Origin: Ottelia alismoides
Lineage: Eukaryota; Streptophyta; Magnoliopsida; Alismatales; Hydrocharitaceae
Direction of reading: 5' to 3'
NCBI GenBank assembly: GCA_037367405.1
Contig: JAZKJV010010527.1
Span: 894,171 to 958,170 of the forward strand
DNA length: 64,000 nt
Shown: positions 12,525 to 25,828 of the stretch, piece after piece
Layout of the letters: each line of letters begins with the position of its first letter
Position numbering within the stretch: position 1 is the first letter of the stretch
The notes under the pieces: model-generated
The model's database searches: none
Told to the model about the DNA's origin: nothing
Seen by the model: only the letters and a program-made list of their open reading frames with translations
Program-made: the position numbers and the translations under genes

Positions 12525-13098
12525 TTTGATTTGTAATTTAGCTTCTAATTATTTTATTTTGATTTTTTTATTTCTTTAATTTCTATTTTCTTATTGGGCC
12601 ACGTGGCTCCCTCTGATTGATCCACGTGGCCCAACCTTTCATTAGACAATGCCTTTCTTTCAGCCGTTCGATCATCATACCCGCTCTTATCTATGTCGTC
12701 CACTTCCGCCCGCTTCTCAGCCATCTAATCAGATGGTCTGATCTCGTCCCCCCTCTTGCTCGTGCTCTCGTCAGCCATTGGATCACACGAACTAACTTCT
12801 ATTAGCTCGTCTCGTTCATCTGCCTCCTCCTCTCCCTGTTAGTTACGCTCACGACCACGCCGCCCACCCTTCTTATTCTAATCCCACCTCTCGTCCTCCT
12901 CTCCACCTCCTCTCACCACCCCCATATAGACCTCACACCCTCTCCCTCGTGTAACCCCCAATCACCTTCCACCTTCCTTCTATGGCTCACTTCGACCATT
13001 CGTAAACCTTGCCTCCCATAACATGTAATTAACTTCTCCATCAAAACCTTACCGCCTTCTTTGCCACACCTCCTCCTCTCATCGTTACCCTCATCTCC

Positions 13099-13105
13099 TA
13101 TAAAA
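13099..13105 (+). promoter_or_regulatory. Candidate TATA box in element F LTR
   Basis: TATAAAA lies in a GC- and pyrimidine-rich setting, between the two sets of CACGTG boxes. It is a plausible Pol II promoter element for F, from motif and position only. Confidence 0.4.
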
Positions 13106-15362
13106 CCAAATCCTTCACACCTGCCCCCCTCATCTGCGTCTTTAGGAGACAAAACCCATGAGGTCCTACACTCAGCCTTGTTGACAACAAGGCTCAGCTA
13201 TAGGGTGAGCTCTGATGAGATCCAGTCTACCCTTGTGTGCTGCCACGAGATTCCATGCACACATTTTACGTTCACCGACCCTTGATCGAAGACCCTATCA
13301 AGATCTCCAAGCTCCTCTTCCCAGATGATTCACCCATATCTTTATCCAGGTACCTCCCCCTTGTCTTCTTCGAATTTTCACACTCAACCCACTACACCTT
13401 AGTACACTTTGAAAGCACCACTACCTTCGTCTCACGTACCCCATCTTTGCTCACCGTCATCAGACTTCTTCCCCCTTCTCCTTGATCCTTGAATCATCGC
13501 TGCCATCTTCAACCTTGCAAAGGTCGGACACCCACTAAGACTCACCTCCTCTGCCTCGACAGGGTCTCCCCCACTCGCTCCCCAACCAACCACACGTCGC
13601 TTCGACTAGTCACTAACCCCTGCAGGTCTCTGGAATCCTTGAGTGGCTAAAATCAAGAGGACCACCCCAATCTCGAAGCATCTCATTGCTCCATCCTCAT
13701 CGCCAACAAAATCCAGACCCTCTCCAAGCACCAGCACATTCACATCATCATCACAAAGCCATCAACGGGCTTCCCTGACCTTCATCGACGCCAACATCAT
13801 CTGGAGGAGCTTAGAGGGGCTCGTCGGAGCTCCGCCCACACACCGCCACCTACAGATGAAAGGGGAAGAACACAAGATCCAACCATCATTGGATTTGTTC
13901 TTGCCGATAGGATCTAACATCCCTTATCCCCTTCGTACCATCATTCGAAGCAACGGTTGGGTCCGATATGTGGTGCTGCAGTATCTGACGCACCTCTCCA
14001 GCCACTATGTGGTGCCTTGGGTCCGATACTGCAACCGTTGACCCGAGACTGCTCCCACGCTTTCCCGAGCCTCTAGTGCCACATGTACTACCTGCACGTA
14101 GGGGGAAATTTTCCAGGAAGGCCCCCGCTACTTTCCAAAAATTCAAGGGGTCCAGGATTTCGGTGACGTCAGCAACATGTGCTACAATGGAGAAACTATA
14201 TCAGTCCCCCTACTAGTTCAACAAATTACAATTGGGTCCTAAAAGCCCTGAGTCACGTGCCCCATACGTGTGCACTAGGCAAATAGCAAGAAGATCCCTC
14301 CAGTTATATTAAAAAGCAAATAAGTCATTGGGAGTAATTTGAGACGAAACTATTCACTTTTATTAGATTTAAGTCCCTAGAATTTCAATATTGCATATTT
14401 CTCTCATTTTGACTCTGTTTTTAATGCATAATATGTTGTTTCAAAGCTCTTTTCATGCTCTTCAATTACAGATATCTTCTGAACTTAACAAAGCTTGCTT
14501 GAATTGACTTAATTTGAAAAAGAAGATGGATATTGACATGTTTTATCTAATTTCTCCGTGATATATTTATTGTCAATTGATCTATCTTCTGTAGATCCCG
14601 AGCGAGAGAATTGCACCACCATAATTACCTTATATTGTTGATAATTGTTGTTTTCATGGAATTAACATTTGCAGGGAAAGGAGGGCTGTTAAATTGATTT
14701 CTGATCTAATTTTCTCGACTGATCAAGGATTGATTCATCTGCCCTGTTTGTGACTATTAATAATCTCCTCTGATTACATGACATAGATATATGCTTTTTA
14801 GGAGATTAATTGGGCATTATAGAGGAAAAATTTCTATCATTCTTGAACTATTCTATGCCTAGATTTTTTGATCTAATTTTAAGCAGCTATTTGACCATTG
14901 ATTCTCCTTGACTTACACTTTGGATCTGTTTGACCTTATTGATTATATTGTTGTGGATTTGTGATCATCTCTTGCGGATTAATTGATTGATCATTTCAAC
15001 CTGGATTTATGATTAAATTTTGAGGTTACTAAGGCACTGATATTTTCTATCCGAGGAATTAAGGATAATACATAATCACAGATCCTATGTTTCCCCCATT
15101 TTCTCCTTATTTTGCATTCTCCTCTGCATTATTCATATTTTCTTCATTTATATCATTTTCTGACACAGAATAACTTAGCAATTAGTTATTTAAATTAATG
15201 TGAAAGTAAACAACTAAAAATCACCATTCCTTCTGTTTGACATAGGTAGACTTACCAAATAAAAATTCTCCACATATTCAAAAGTGTGATTTTTGTACTC
15301 TGAAACCGGCCTCCTATACTATCATTATCACAATTAAAGAGTCTTTTTCGTAGTTCATAAAA

Positions 15363-15380
15363 TGGAACCGTTGTTGGGGA
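15363..15380 (+). promoter_or_regulatory. Primer-binding site of element F
   Basis: TGGAACCGTTGTTGGGGA is a decayed version of the tRNA-Asp site; the matches outnumber the differences from B. It sits two bases after the LTR. Confidence 0.7.
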
Positions 15381-15839
15381 ATGATGTATTTTTAGGGTTT
15401 TAGATTAACTTTTGTAATTAATTTTTTAAATCAATTTCTTTATCATTTTCTTTTTTGTTCTTATTTTTGCATTTTATTTTTTTCGCATTTCTCTCTCATT
15501 GCATATATTTACTGCATTTTCTCTCTTCATAGATACCTCGAAGTGATTTTCGGATACAAATTAAGGGCCTGCGAAGAAGACTGAATTTTTATTTTTATGA
15601 GAGAGAATTTAGTTTAGGTTTAATTTTTGCATTATTTCTAGGGTTTCTGTACCCCAATTTTTTGTAAATTAAACTGAACTCTCTCTGTGGTATATTAGGT
15701 CTGTTTCAACCTCTTTTGTGTGGTTGGGACCTAACTTGAATGGCTTAGAATTTAGGAGCACATACGCTAGCCTTGGACAGAATTAGATATTAGTCTCTGA
15801 ATGTTCTTTACTTGAAAACTAGATCTTTCCGCATGATGA
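15381..15839 (+). other. Element F leader; gag absent
   Basis: AT-rich sequence with no coding potential. In B, more than 3.7 kb separates the PBS from the LRSGR motif; in F it is under 0.5 kb. No part resembles gag, so the whole gene is deleted. Confidence 0.65.
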
Positions 15840-18800
15840 TGCATATCATATTTCTCTTAGGAGCAGAAAGGTTGTAACCATGCAAAAGAACACGAGGAAG
15901 AGAAAGAAGAAGTCCCACCCACACCACCCATCGAGCACTATACCACTGAGGACTCGGGAGAGTTAGGATCAGAATATGAAGGAGAAGTATCACAAAAACA
16001 ATAAAAAAACAACAAAGCCGTCCACCCATTTCCATGTTTTTGGTTCAGTTAGTCTAAATCTTGTATATACTTTAAATTCCTCATTCAATAAAAGTGATGT
16101 TTTCAATCACGATCAATCAATCCCTTTCCTTTGTGCTCTTACGACGGGAAAGAAGAGAAACATAAAAAATAAAAAATATTATGACGAGATGGTCGCATAT
16201 GCAAAGAAAATAACTGGGTACTTTGTCATTAGATGAGATGATTTAAAGAGACCCGGCTTTTCATAATGATTTTAAGGTGAGATGCACACCAGCAAGGACC
16301 GGCAAAAAAACCCTAGCCGGACAAAGAAGCACATACTCTCTATTGCTACATCTCGTCAGATAAAATATGATCTACCAAGGAAGAAAAGAGACATGGGTGC
16401 TCACTTTGTGATAATCCATATCAATGAGATTAAATTTGCCCGAACCTTGTTAGACATGAATCCTCCATCAATTCCATGCCCTCCACTCTTTATGAACATC
16501 TAAAACTAGGCCCTCTTAAGAACTCCAAAGTGGTACTTTAAATTGCTGACTCTTCAACTAAGAGGCCTATGGGTGAGATAGGGAATGTTGTTATCAACAT
16601 AGAGGGACAAAACCATCCAGTAGATTTCACAGTCATTGACATGGATGTCCCTTAAAATTGGAAAGAGTCCCAGATGATATTAGGGTGGCTCTTTCTTAGG
16701 ACCGTTGGAGTCCTATTTGATTATACATCTAGGAGAATTCAATTTGGAGAAGTTGAGCTAGAAATGAAGCAAACTAAGTTTCAAAGACCTGACGCAAAAT
16801 CTAGAACCGAGTTAAAAAATTCAGAACCTGAGGCAGGAAAAAATATAGAAGCAACAGTTGGGCCATGGAGACAGAACTTGACCACAATGATGTAATCACT
16901 CTCATTTGGAGAGGACATTGTTGATGAATTAATCCGCCAGCTCATTCATGCATCAACCTACATTCCTGGAGACTCAGAGGTCCCTCTTGACATGTAAGTC
17001 CATACTCTATTCGGAAAATCCCAGCATGAGGTAGACGAATCGGACGTGATGTTTTCCAAACCACATTATACCTTCGGTGATCCGATCCTCAAAACAATTC
17101 AGTCGGTGGTTGAAACATTTTACACGCAACCTGTCCACAACACAACCAGAATAAGAAATTATAGAGCCAAATTTTTAGAATAATACAGATTTATCTGAGC
17201 TCAAATCATTTCCCATTACTTTTAAGTATGGCTTCCTTGTGGGAAATAAGAGTCAGTTTCCGGCCATAATCAACTCACATTTGACCGAAGAGCAGGAGAC
17301 CCGCCTGCTTAAAGTTTTAGAGAACAAATACAAGGCCATAGGCTGGAGATTGTCAGATCTTCAAGAGATTAACCCAACCCTTTGTTCACAACATATTTAC
17401 CTTGAGGATAATGCTAAAACCCCCATGAATTCCATTGTAGGTTGAATCCAAATTTATGGGAAGTGGTTATGACTGAGATCAAAAAATGGTGTGAGACATG
17501 GTTCATTTATCCCACCTCAAACTCCAAGTGGGTGTCGCCCTTGCACATCATCTTGAAAAAGTCAAGACTTCATATTATCATAAACGAGGAAGGAGAGGAG
17601 ATCACATACGGGTACACACATCATGCACGTATGTGTGGATTATAGGTTCTTGAATGCCACAACGAAGAAGGATCACTTCCCACTGCCTTTTATTTATCAA
17701 ATTTTGGAGAGATTGACAAGAAGAGAATACTTCTGTTTCTTAGACAGGTAGTCACTACAAACAAGTAGCCATCCTCCTAGAGGATCAGGAAAAGACTACT
17801 TTTACGTGTCCGTTCGACACTTATGCATTCAAGCACATGCCTTTTGGGATCTGTAACACCCTCGACACCTTTCAGTAGTGCATGATTGCAATTTTTGTTG
17901 AAATGGTTGGAGATTACCTGGAAGTCTTTATGGATGACTTTTCATTTATGGTGATTCATTCAATGATTGCCAAGCATACCTGGATCAGGTCCTCGAGAAG
18001 TGCAGGGAAGTGAATCTGGTGATCTCTTGGGAGAAAAGAAAAGCCACTTTATGGTAAAAGAGAGCATCATGTTGGGGCACGTCATCTCTAAGAAGGGAAT
18101 GGAGGTTGACCATGCCAAGGTCGATGTGATCAAGAAACTCGAGCCACCTACCAACGTAAAACATGTGCGGTCTGTTCTAGGGCATATCGGATTTTATATA
18201 AGATTTATTTAGGATTTTTTTAAAAATTTCCCGACCACTAGCTGAGCTCTTAGGGAAAGACACCGAGTTCCATGTTGATCATAAGTGTCTTGAGGCCTTC
18301 GAGCTGCTCAAAAAAGAAGATCATTGAGACTCCCGTCCTATAAGCCATCGATTTGTCTCTTCCCTTCGAGATCATGATAGATGCTTCAGACTTTGCAGTA
18401 GGGGCTATGTTAGGGAAAAGGAGAGATGGAGTCATGTATGCTACTCACTATGCAAGCAAAGTTTTGGATCCAGCTCAGAAAAATTATATAGTGACAAAAA
18501 CGGAAATGCTTGCAATAGTCTTTGTCTTGGAGAAAGTTTGATCTCCGCTTCTAGGGTCTAACATGACAGTATACACATATCACTCTAACATCCAATACTT
18601 AATGGAAAAAAGACTCAAAAGCACATCTCCTCAGATGGATACTCTTGCTTTAAGAATTTGATTTGAATATTAAAGATAAACCTGGAGTGAAGAATGTTGT
18701 GGCTGTTCATTTATCACAGATCGAGCAAGACAAAATCCCTGATTCAGAATCGATCCAGAAACCTTCCCAGATGAGCCAATTTTTTCTATTGACTCTCTCC

Positions 18801-20040
18801 AATGGTATGCAAACATGGTTTACTATCTTTTCTCCAAGAATTCCCTAATGTTGGCCCAAGAATAGAATCGACCGAGTCAAGTCGGAAGCCAGACACTACC
18901 ATTGGGAGGATGCATTCCTTTTCTTTGAAGGATCAGATGGTATTTGGAGGATATGTATTCTTTAGGAGGAATGCCAAAGTGTCCTCAATCTCTGCTATAC
19001 CTTGGAAGCAGGAGGACACCACTCTGGGAAGAGGATTGCTGAGAAGATACTATAATGTGGATTTTATTGGTTGACCTTGTTTAAGGATGCTTACAATTTC
19101 GTTAGGCCATGCCCTGTCTGTCAGTTAATGGGAGGGACCATTGGTCCCAAAGATACCATGCCCATGCAACCGGTGATCATTTGTGATGTTTTCGACGCAT
19201 GGGGCATTGATGTTATGGGCCCATTCTCTAACAGTCAAGGATTTGAATATATTATTCTCGTGTTGGATTATCTATCTAAGTGGGTGGAGGCTATCCCTAC
19301 TCGAGCTGGAGACAACAAGATCATCTGCAAGTTTTTGAAAGATCATATTATTTCGAGATTTGGGATCCCTAAGGTATTAATATCTGATGGGGGTAGCTAT
19401 TTTGTCAACTTGGAGGTGAAGAAGTTGACTAAGGAATACAACATCGAGCGCCTTGTCGTTAGTCCTTACGACCCGCAATTTAATGGCATGTCAGAGGTGT
19501 TAAACAAGGAGGTCAAAGGAATTTTATGGAAGCTGGTCCGCCCTGACAGGAAGAATTGATTCCAACTCTTGGAACAAGTTCTATGGGCTTACCGGATAGC
19601 TTATAAGACCCCATTGGGCACCTCCCCATTTGGAATGACATATGGAAAGTCGTGTCATTTGCCCATAGAACTAGTGCATAAATCGGAATCGGCAATAAAA
19701 AAGATCAATTAGAACTGTCACCAAGGAAAGAAGAACAGAGATATCAATTAAAATGAACTATCAGAGATCAGAAATCATGCATACGAGAATAACGCCATTT
19801 ACAAGGATAGAGTAAAGAAATGGCACGACAAGCACATCCGAACAAAGAGCTTTGTCCCAGGGCAGAAAGTGTGTTTCTTTAATGCAAGATTGAAAATTTT
19901 CCAAGGCAAACTGAAATCCAAATGTACTTGACCCTTCATCGTGAGAGAGGTTCACAGTAACAGAAGTGTTGAGATTTTAGAGATCGTAGATATCACACAA
20001 AATTTCTATAGTCAAAGGTCAGCTGCTTAAATATTTTATC
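15840..20040 (+). pseudogene. pol: pol remnant of element F (protease, RT, RNase H, integrase)
   Basis: A polyprotein that once cut, reverse-transcribed and integrated the element. Recognisable in order: LRSRK (relic of the LRSGR junction, about 15852); a decayed protease (about 16280-16740) with ARTLLD in place of the active-site block and a later VDFTVIDMDVP; the RT entry region (about 17230-17640); RT core with IxKFMDDF-like sequence near 17925-17950 and GHVISKKGMEVD; RNase H (about 18350-18540) with IMIDASDFAVGAMLG; integrase (19071-19559), the longest open part, with CPVCQ, GIDVMGPF, ISDGG and an acidic residue 36 codons after the second Asp, the usual D-X35-E spacing. In the integrase core F is in frame where B and E are not. 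Many stops and shifts elsewhere. Confidence 0.85.
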
Positions 20041-20210
20041 GAATCAGGTGAGCAGTTAGTGCAAGTTGAGCAGATCTCTTTCACTCAGGGCACTATTTTA
20101 GATGAAAAACTAAAGAGGCCCGAATTAATCGCCTCTCCCATAAAAATTTCACCACTCTTAGGTATATCCATCACTTCGTTTCTCCTCGGTCCCCGACCTG
20201 TGATTACTTC

Positions 20211-20470
20211 CTATACTCAGACTGACCTGAGTCTAAGTGTAGGGTAACTGACAATATTGTGATTTCTCCACCTCTATTATTTCTTCACATCCTCGACCGC
20301 CTCATTTCTTGCTCTGTTGTTGTTCTTAGGCCCTCAAAAGCTTAAGTATAGGGGGCAAGTCGACTTCCAGTTTTTGGCACTCTCCTATATTTGTAACGAA
20401 TTATGTCTACATCCTACTTTGTGCCATGAGGACATAACACTAGCTAAGTATGGGGGGTGTTTGTATATAT
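20211..20470 (+). repeat. Hairpin/polypurine array of element F
   Basis: One hairpin (20211-20242: CTATACTCAGACT, loop GACCTG, AGTCTAAGTGTAG; one mismatch and one wobble), then loop-less units CTTAAGTATAGGGGG near 20341 and GCTAAGTATGGGGGG near 20453. The last is preceded by GAGGACAT, as in A, B, D and E. Confidence 0.7.
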
Positions 20471-21105
20471 TCTATATACTTTAGCCGTAGCTTGTATTTT
20501 AAAAATTTTGAAAATTTTTGGGCTAGAGTATAAGTACTCCCGTGAACTGATTTTTGTAAAATTATTGTAAAAATCTTTTCAAAAAGAGAGAGGGTCTGAC
20601 TATTTTGTTTTATAAATTCTCTTATCTTTTTCAAAAAAAAATCTCAAAAATCACAAAAATTCACTAACTTTGGAGGTAGTGTATTCCTGACACATTCATT
20701 ATCACTCAAGGCTTAAGTAGTTGAGGACACTTAGTTTATGAGACCATGAGAGTCTGAGTTAACCAGCCTTAGTCATTAGTATTTTGAAACTTAAAAATCC
20801 ACACTTCCCTAGTTTGAATGATTTGAGCGCTATATTACACTTTTCATCTCTACCTTCTAAAGAATATTATTAGCACATAACTTCCACAACAGCATGATTG
20901 ATGATATGAGTTGAGTTATCACTTGAGGAGCAGGGACTAGAGATTTGAGTTTCGGCCCTATTTAATGATACTCGAGGATGGGATAAAGTCAATGAAGGCA
21001 TCAAGAAACCCGAGTGTCAACAAACCCTAGCCATTATGTGAACAAGTTCACATGCTATCATGTGATATTTACCTATGTGCCAGGGAGTGATGAAACTTAA
21101 ATAAT

Positions 21106-21145
21106 TGTTGATCAGTTTGCGCCAACTTTTGGTAAAAGCAGTGGA
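21106..21145 (+). other. 40-base conserved block, element F copy
   Basis: It differs from the D copy at 31151-31190 by one base, although the surrounding sequences differ widely. It contains GATCAGTTTGCGCCAAC and GGTAAAAGCAGTGG. Function unknown. Confidence 0.7.
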
Positions 21146-21840
21146 TCAAGCCTACCCAAAAGAAAAGAAATACTGAAAGAAAAGCTCTCTCAATTCAAAG
21201 TAAAAATCAGAAGAGATTCTATCAAAGGCGAGCGCTCCCAAACATTTCAAAGTGTCTACTTGGACCAAAGTTATTAGGACCAAGGAATCAGGCTAGCACC
21301 AAAAAAGGGATCTTCATCATATAGTGACACAAGTCTAGGTGTCGAAGGTATTTTAGATACTCAAAAGAGACACACCCCAGTGTACACACAGGAAAACGAA
21401 TGCAGACGACTCCGACGAATACATTGATCAACAAACAAAAATATACATGTTTTGGGTACTAAGGCACTCAAGAGGACCCCTGTTCCAATGTGAGGGAGAG
21501 AAGAAAATACACAATCCTATGACCTCCATCATATGGCCTTCCATCTATACTTTCAAAGTCTGACAAACTAATGAGATGGTGGATTGAAGCAAGAACCAAC
21601 TTATTCCCTAGTGTTGAGGATCAAGTCAAGAGGAGAGTCTCCTGGACTGGAACCATGGGTGACATCTCGACTCGACTCTCATGAATGCAGTACACTGAAT
21701 GTCATATCCTTATATTATATATTCAAACAGAGAGTCTGATAATTAGAGAAGTTGAATTCCTTTTGACTAAAAGCATGGTTGAGCCCCGAATTTTAGGATA
21801 ACTCAAATTAAGGGTCTTTGATAAATTGAGCCTTGAAACT

Positions 21841-23011
21841 ATTGGTCCACGTCAGCTCACTAGACGATATAATAGAAAATAAATTCCTTATTAATTCAAA
21901 TTAAAATAGTAAATAATTAAACTATTTTTTTTATATAAAATATGAAAAATATTCATTATTTTCTGTATTATTTTAATATGATTTTTATTTCTTTTTACAA
22001 GTTGATTTATTATAAGTTATGTTTTACAAGTATAAATATAGGTACATTTATCTATATAGTATGCATTTTATTTTTATTTTCTATTTCATATTTTATTATT
22101 TTATACACTTAATTAATATATATAACTTATTTAAATACACACAAATATTCTTTTTTTGTATTTTTCTGAGGTTATATATACACCTAAATAAATATGTATG
22201 TTTATTATATAGGTATACGTATGTATAGTTCATCAATTAATTTTAGTATACTTATTTATTTTACTGTGATTTTCATTATTTTATTTTATTTCAATTATGT
22301 AGTTATGTTATAAATATTATTTACAAATTTTAAAAATATAAAATAGTATAAAATATAAATAATAAATAAAATGATAATTTTATTAAGCTAAATTGTACAA
22401 TAGGGTATCAAAACTTAGCTTTTGCATCTTAACTCTAAACTGAATGAAACCACCTTCATTAATAGATAATTTAAATTTAGGAACAATAAATGTGAGTTTG
22501 GTGAATTTTGAGTTCATATGGAGAAGATACTGGTCTGTGAATTTTTATTTTGTCTTTTTATTTTGAGTATCTAGGGCTCACTATTTATTTTTGGAGAAAT
22601 AAATTCTATATTTTTCTTTGTATTTTTGTCTACAAGTTTCACGTACGAAGTTTATTGAGTTTAGGTATAAATAATAAAGAATAGGTCCTAGAATCTATTT
22701 ATTAGGGAATTAAAATTTAAGGTTTCTCTGTATTTATTAGCCCTTATCTCCACCCACTTTATTCCTTATGAACTCAGTCATCACGATGCCTAGGTCTCGA
22801 GGCTTAGGGTCATTCAATACCTTTGGTATTTCATTCTTTTTCTTTTCTTTTCTTTATTCTTTTATTTTGGTATTTAATATAATATTTTGTACACTATTTA
22901 CATTGTAAAAAATAGATGTTATTTAATGCAACATAATGTTATATACATGCTTTTAGCTAGGGTTTAAAGGCTAAAATGAATGAATAAAGGTGATGAAATG
23001 GAGATTCATCA
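21841..23011 (-). repeat. 3' LTR of element C, truncated
   Basis: On the minus strand it begins TGATGAATCTCC at 23011 and aligns with the first 1.2 kb of the A LTR. The GC-rich middle and the 3' third are missing. The last homology with A is around 21841-21870, at the edge of the A GC block. Confidence 0.8.
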
Positions 23012-23028
23012 TCCCTCTATTTTTTCCT
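23012..23028 (-). promoter_or_regulatory. Polypurine tract of element C
   Basis: The minus strand reads GGAAAAAATAGAGGGAT directly before the LTR start, preceded by GGGACTAGCAAAG exactly as in B and E. It is a decayed form of the AGTATAGGGGG tract. Confidence 0.65.
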
Positions 23029-25828
23029 TTGCTAGTCCCTAGGAAACACCTATGCCTATAAGTGCAGAAAATAAAATAAAGAAAAAAATAAAATAAATTG
23101 GCTTAATATTAACTCTTAAATTTATCTTTACAAAATCAAAGTTTGGAGCTCAGTCAGACCTCTGGAATTTTGGTTTGGTTGGAACCTTAATTTGAATCAG
23201 ACTTTAAACACAACAACCTCTAAGAACGACAAAACTCCACCCCGATTTCCTCAAAAACAATGTAAGAACAAATCGATGTCATACATAATCCCTTATGACT
23301 ATGAGTCTATCTTGTATAGTGTCGGCGATATGTAGCTCCTCTTGGCTGAAGCAATAAAAGTCAGTCTCTTCCAACATGGTGACCCTAATTCCCCAATCTA
23401 ACAACTCTTTTCTCGAGAATTGGAATATTCCCTTCCAAGCTGAAGTGCAACTAGCTCACGAAGAGGAGGTGAAGAAGATAATGGATGGTAGCCAGTGTAG
23501 CTACCTATCCTAGGATGCTTGACCAGTGTTGCCAAGTCATCCGCCTATAGGCTCACATTTATCTTTGACTTTGAAGCTCAAACATTCTTATTGACTACAT
23601 ATGTAAGTACTCTGACGGGAACTGATTTTTCTTTGATTTTTACCTGTCTATTTTTTTGGAGTTTTTGATTTTTTACTTTTTTTAAAATACTATATACAAC
23701 AACATTTACATAAGGACTTTTTCCTGTTGAGCCAGTAGACTATCCCTCTTTTGAAGCATTATTGTAATCCGCAACATCCTGCCATTAGACCTCATGGCTA
23801 CTGGATCAGGTTGGAGTACAATGGTCACATAATTGTGAATTCATATGTTTCCATTCGCTTGTTTCTCATGCCGGCAAATCTAGCCCTCTACCTTTTCATT
23901 TGCGTTGAGCAAAGTGTAAGGTGTGGGTATGCAAGTTAGGTCATTGTCTACAGAAGTTATGTGTGTGTCCGAAATATTCTACTTAGGCAGTTAAGATGAC
24001 ACTAAACCTAGTCTTGTGGTTTCAAAGAATTAAGTCTATTAAACCTGAAGCATCTCAATTCTAGTTCTTATTAGTTTCCTGCAATTAAGTGAATTAAGGT
24101 CCAACCAAGTTCCAATCTTCGGATTTTATTTAGATCGATTCAATTATCTTAATAAATCTGAAAAATGCAAATGATATGTACAATGAGCTCTAGCTTTTAC
24201 ACCCCTAGCCAGGCACAAAGATTAGGACAAAGTTGTATCAAGGTTCATGATGACATTTGTCAGATGAATGACATACTCTTGCCATAATCTCACAATGAGA
24301 ACAATGACAGAATCAAATAGAACACCCATATATGCAATCAAATGGGTGTATACCAACTGAGAAGAGAGAAACAAACACTAAGCTAGGGTCCGATGGTTCA
24401 TAAAAAATCATCAGCTTGTAAGAATGGCGTGAGTGATCAAAGCCGACAAAATCAAACATAGATAAATCTGGATCAGTGATGGAATACTCCACATCACTCA
24501 TAGTCTCATAAAGATAAAAAGAGTGAAGATCGACTCTTTAAGCAACTGGGCATCCAATGGACATATGGTCAAAAGATCGAAGTGATCATCGAATGCCACA
24601 AATCATGGCTCATCCTCAGGAGGGTTGTCATTGAGATAAAACTCAAAGAAGTCACAAAAATTAGACGACTTGGTCCCTACAGTAGATAGACTGGCTGCAT
24701 AGTCAATGGATGAGATCGAGTACCTAGAAAGTGTTTCATTCACCCACAAAAAACCTTTAGGGCATAATGCAAGCTTATTAATAGAAAGTGAGGTCATGCT
24801 GGCATCTATACTCTCATCCTCAAAAAACGATCACACTCATCAATCGGGAGGATGTGAGGTAGATGGGAGGGGATAACAAGATGTGGCATGTGAAAATGGT
24901 AGTCCTCACCAAACAACATCTACTAGAATGGCTCATGATATTGATCAGAATCAGTCATGTGCTCTATGGGGATCTGGACATCAAGGAGAGGAAAATAGAT
25001 CAGCTGGTAGGATGGGAGGCACAATGCATGTTCCGACTCCATCTCCTAAAGTATCGATAGAAATGGTACAACAGTCTCCTGAAACAAGATGTGCAAAACC
25101 TACTCAAGGGTCGATATTGGGAAATGGAAACTCACAACATCGGTATCATCCTCAATCTGTATTGCTTGAGATATCACATACTCCATCTGTTGTGCTAAAT
25201 AAGATACCTCAATAATCATATCACATAAATTAGATCCATGATTCACCAAAGGAAGCACACTCATTCCAGCCTCAAATCTGCTCGGTTCACACAAATCTTC
25301 CTCCTCCTCAGAGCAGGACTTATCATACTACACAACATGCCTAGAAATAGGAGAAGGTGATAATGGAGGGAACGAGGAGGGCGGGGGAGACATACGAGTC
25401 AAAATTCCAGATAGGACTCCAACTGCACGAGAATTGAGGTCAAACCAGACAAGGCAAAATTGTGGCTCAAGAAGAGAGTCATCTTGGGCTGGACTCGTGA
25501 TGCTGACAAGACGGTGACATGGGTGAAAAGAAGTCGCATGATCTAGTTGGAGATAAGAATGACCCATGATGATGATGCATATGATGTTGAACAAGAAAAA
25601 AGGACTCAAGAAATTAAAAGAAGAAAAGAACAAAAGAGACTCGAAGATGGATAACTTAAAATAAAGACAAACACATTCGGATTCAAGGTTAGCAATCAAA
25701 CATAAAGAGAACTCCAATTCACCAACTCAACACAATGAAGATTGTGAGAGATCGAGAGTTAGGTGAATTTCAAACAATTATGCAAACTCACAGGTACAGT
25801 CTCCTAGAATGGTTGTGATCCAGTTGGC
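23029..25828 (-). other. Element C interior, 3' half; no gag-pol
   Basis: The 3' tail (23029-24190) aligns with A (1-900) and with the tails of B and E. The C hairpin array is not preserved as clearly. The part from 24200 to 25828 aligns in places with A 2300-4600. Minus-strand frames at 24313-24501, 24603-24797 and 25100-25294 give ordinary-looking but unrecognised peptides of about 60 residues with stops between them; they could be relics of a replaced coding region. Confidence 0.5.

Larger units (their letters stand above)
12162..15360 (+). repeat. 5' LTR of element F (3.2 kb)
   Basis: Begins TGATGGATCATCAC and ends near CATAA at 15360, two bases before the PBS. It contains a 20-base inverted repeat (12482-12524), CACGTG boxes at 12600 and 12623, a GC-rich pyrimidine-biased block (about 12600-14290) with TATAAAA, a further CACGTG at 14254, and an AT-rich 3' third. 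No gene is supported in the GC block. Confidence 0.7.
12162..21808 (+). mobile_element. Element F: old Athila-like element, gag deleted, pol decayed, 3' LTR missing
   Basis: Order: 5' LTR (12162-15360), PBS, short leader, LRSGR remnant, protease, RT, RNase H, integrase, hairpin/polypurine array, 3' tail. The tail aligns with the D tail up to about 21795; then it stops and the truncated C LTR begins near 21841. The 3' LTR is therefore lost. Pol has many stops and frameshifts. F is the most diverged gag-pol relative here. Confidence 0.8.
20041..21808 (+). other. Element F 3' non-coding region
   Basis: No gene seen. It holds a reduced hairpin/polypurine array (20211-20470). The part from about 20680 aligns with the D tail (30770-31830), including a 40-base block at 21106-21145 with a single mismatch to D. 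Confidence 0.6.
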
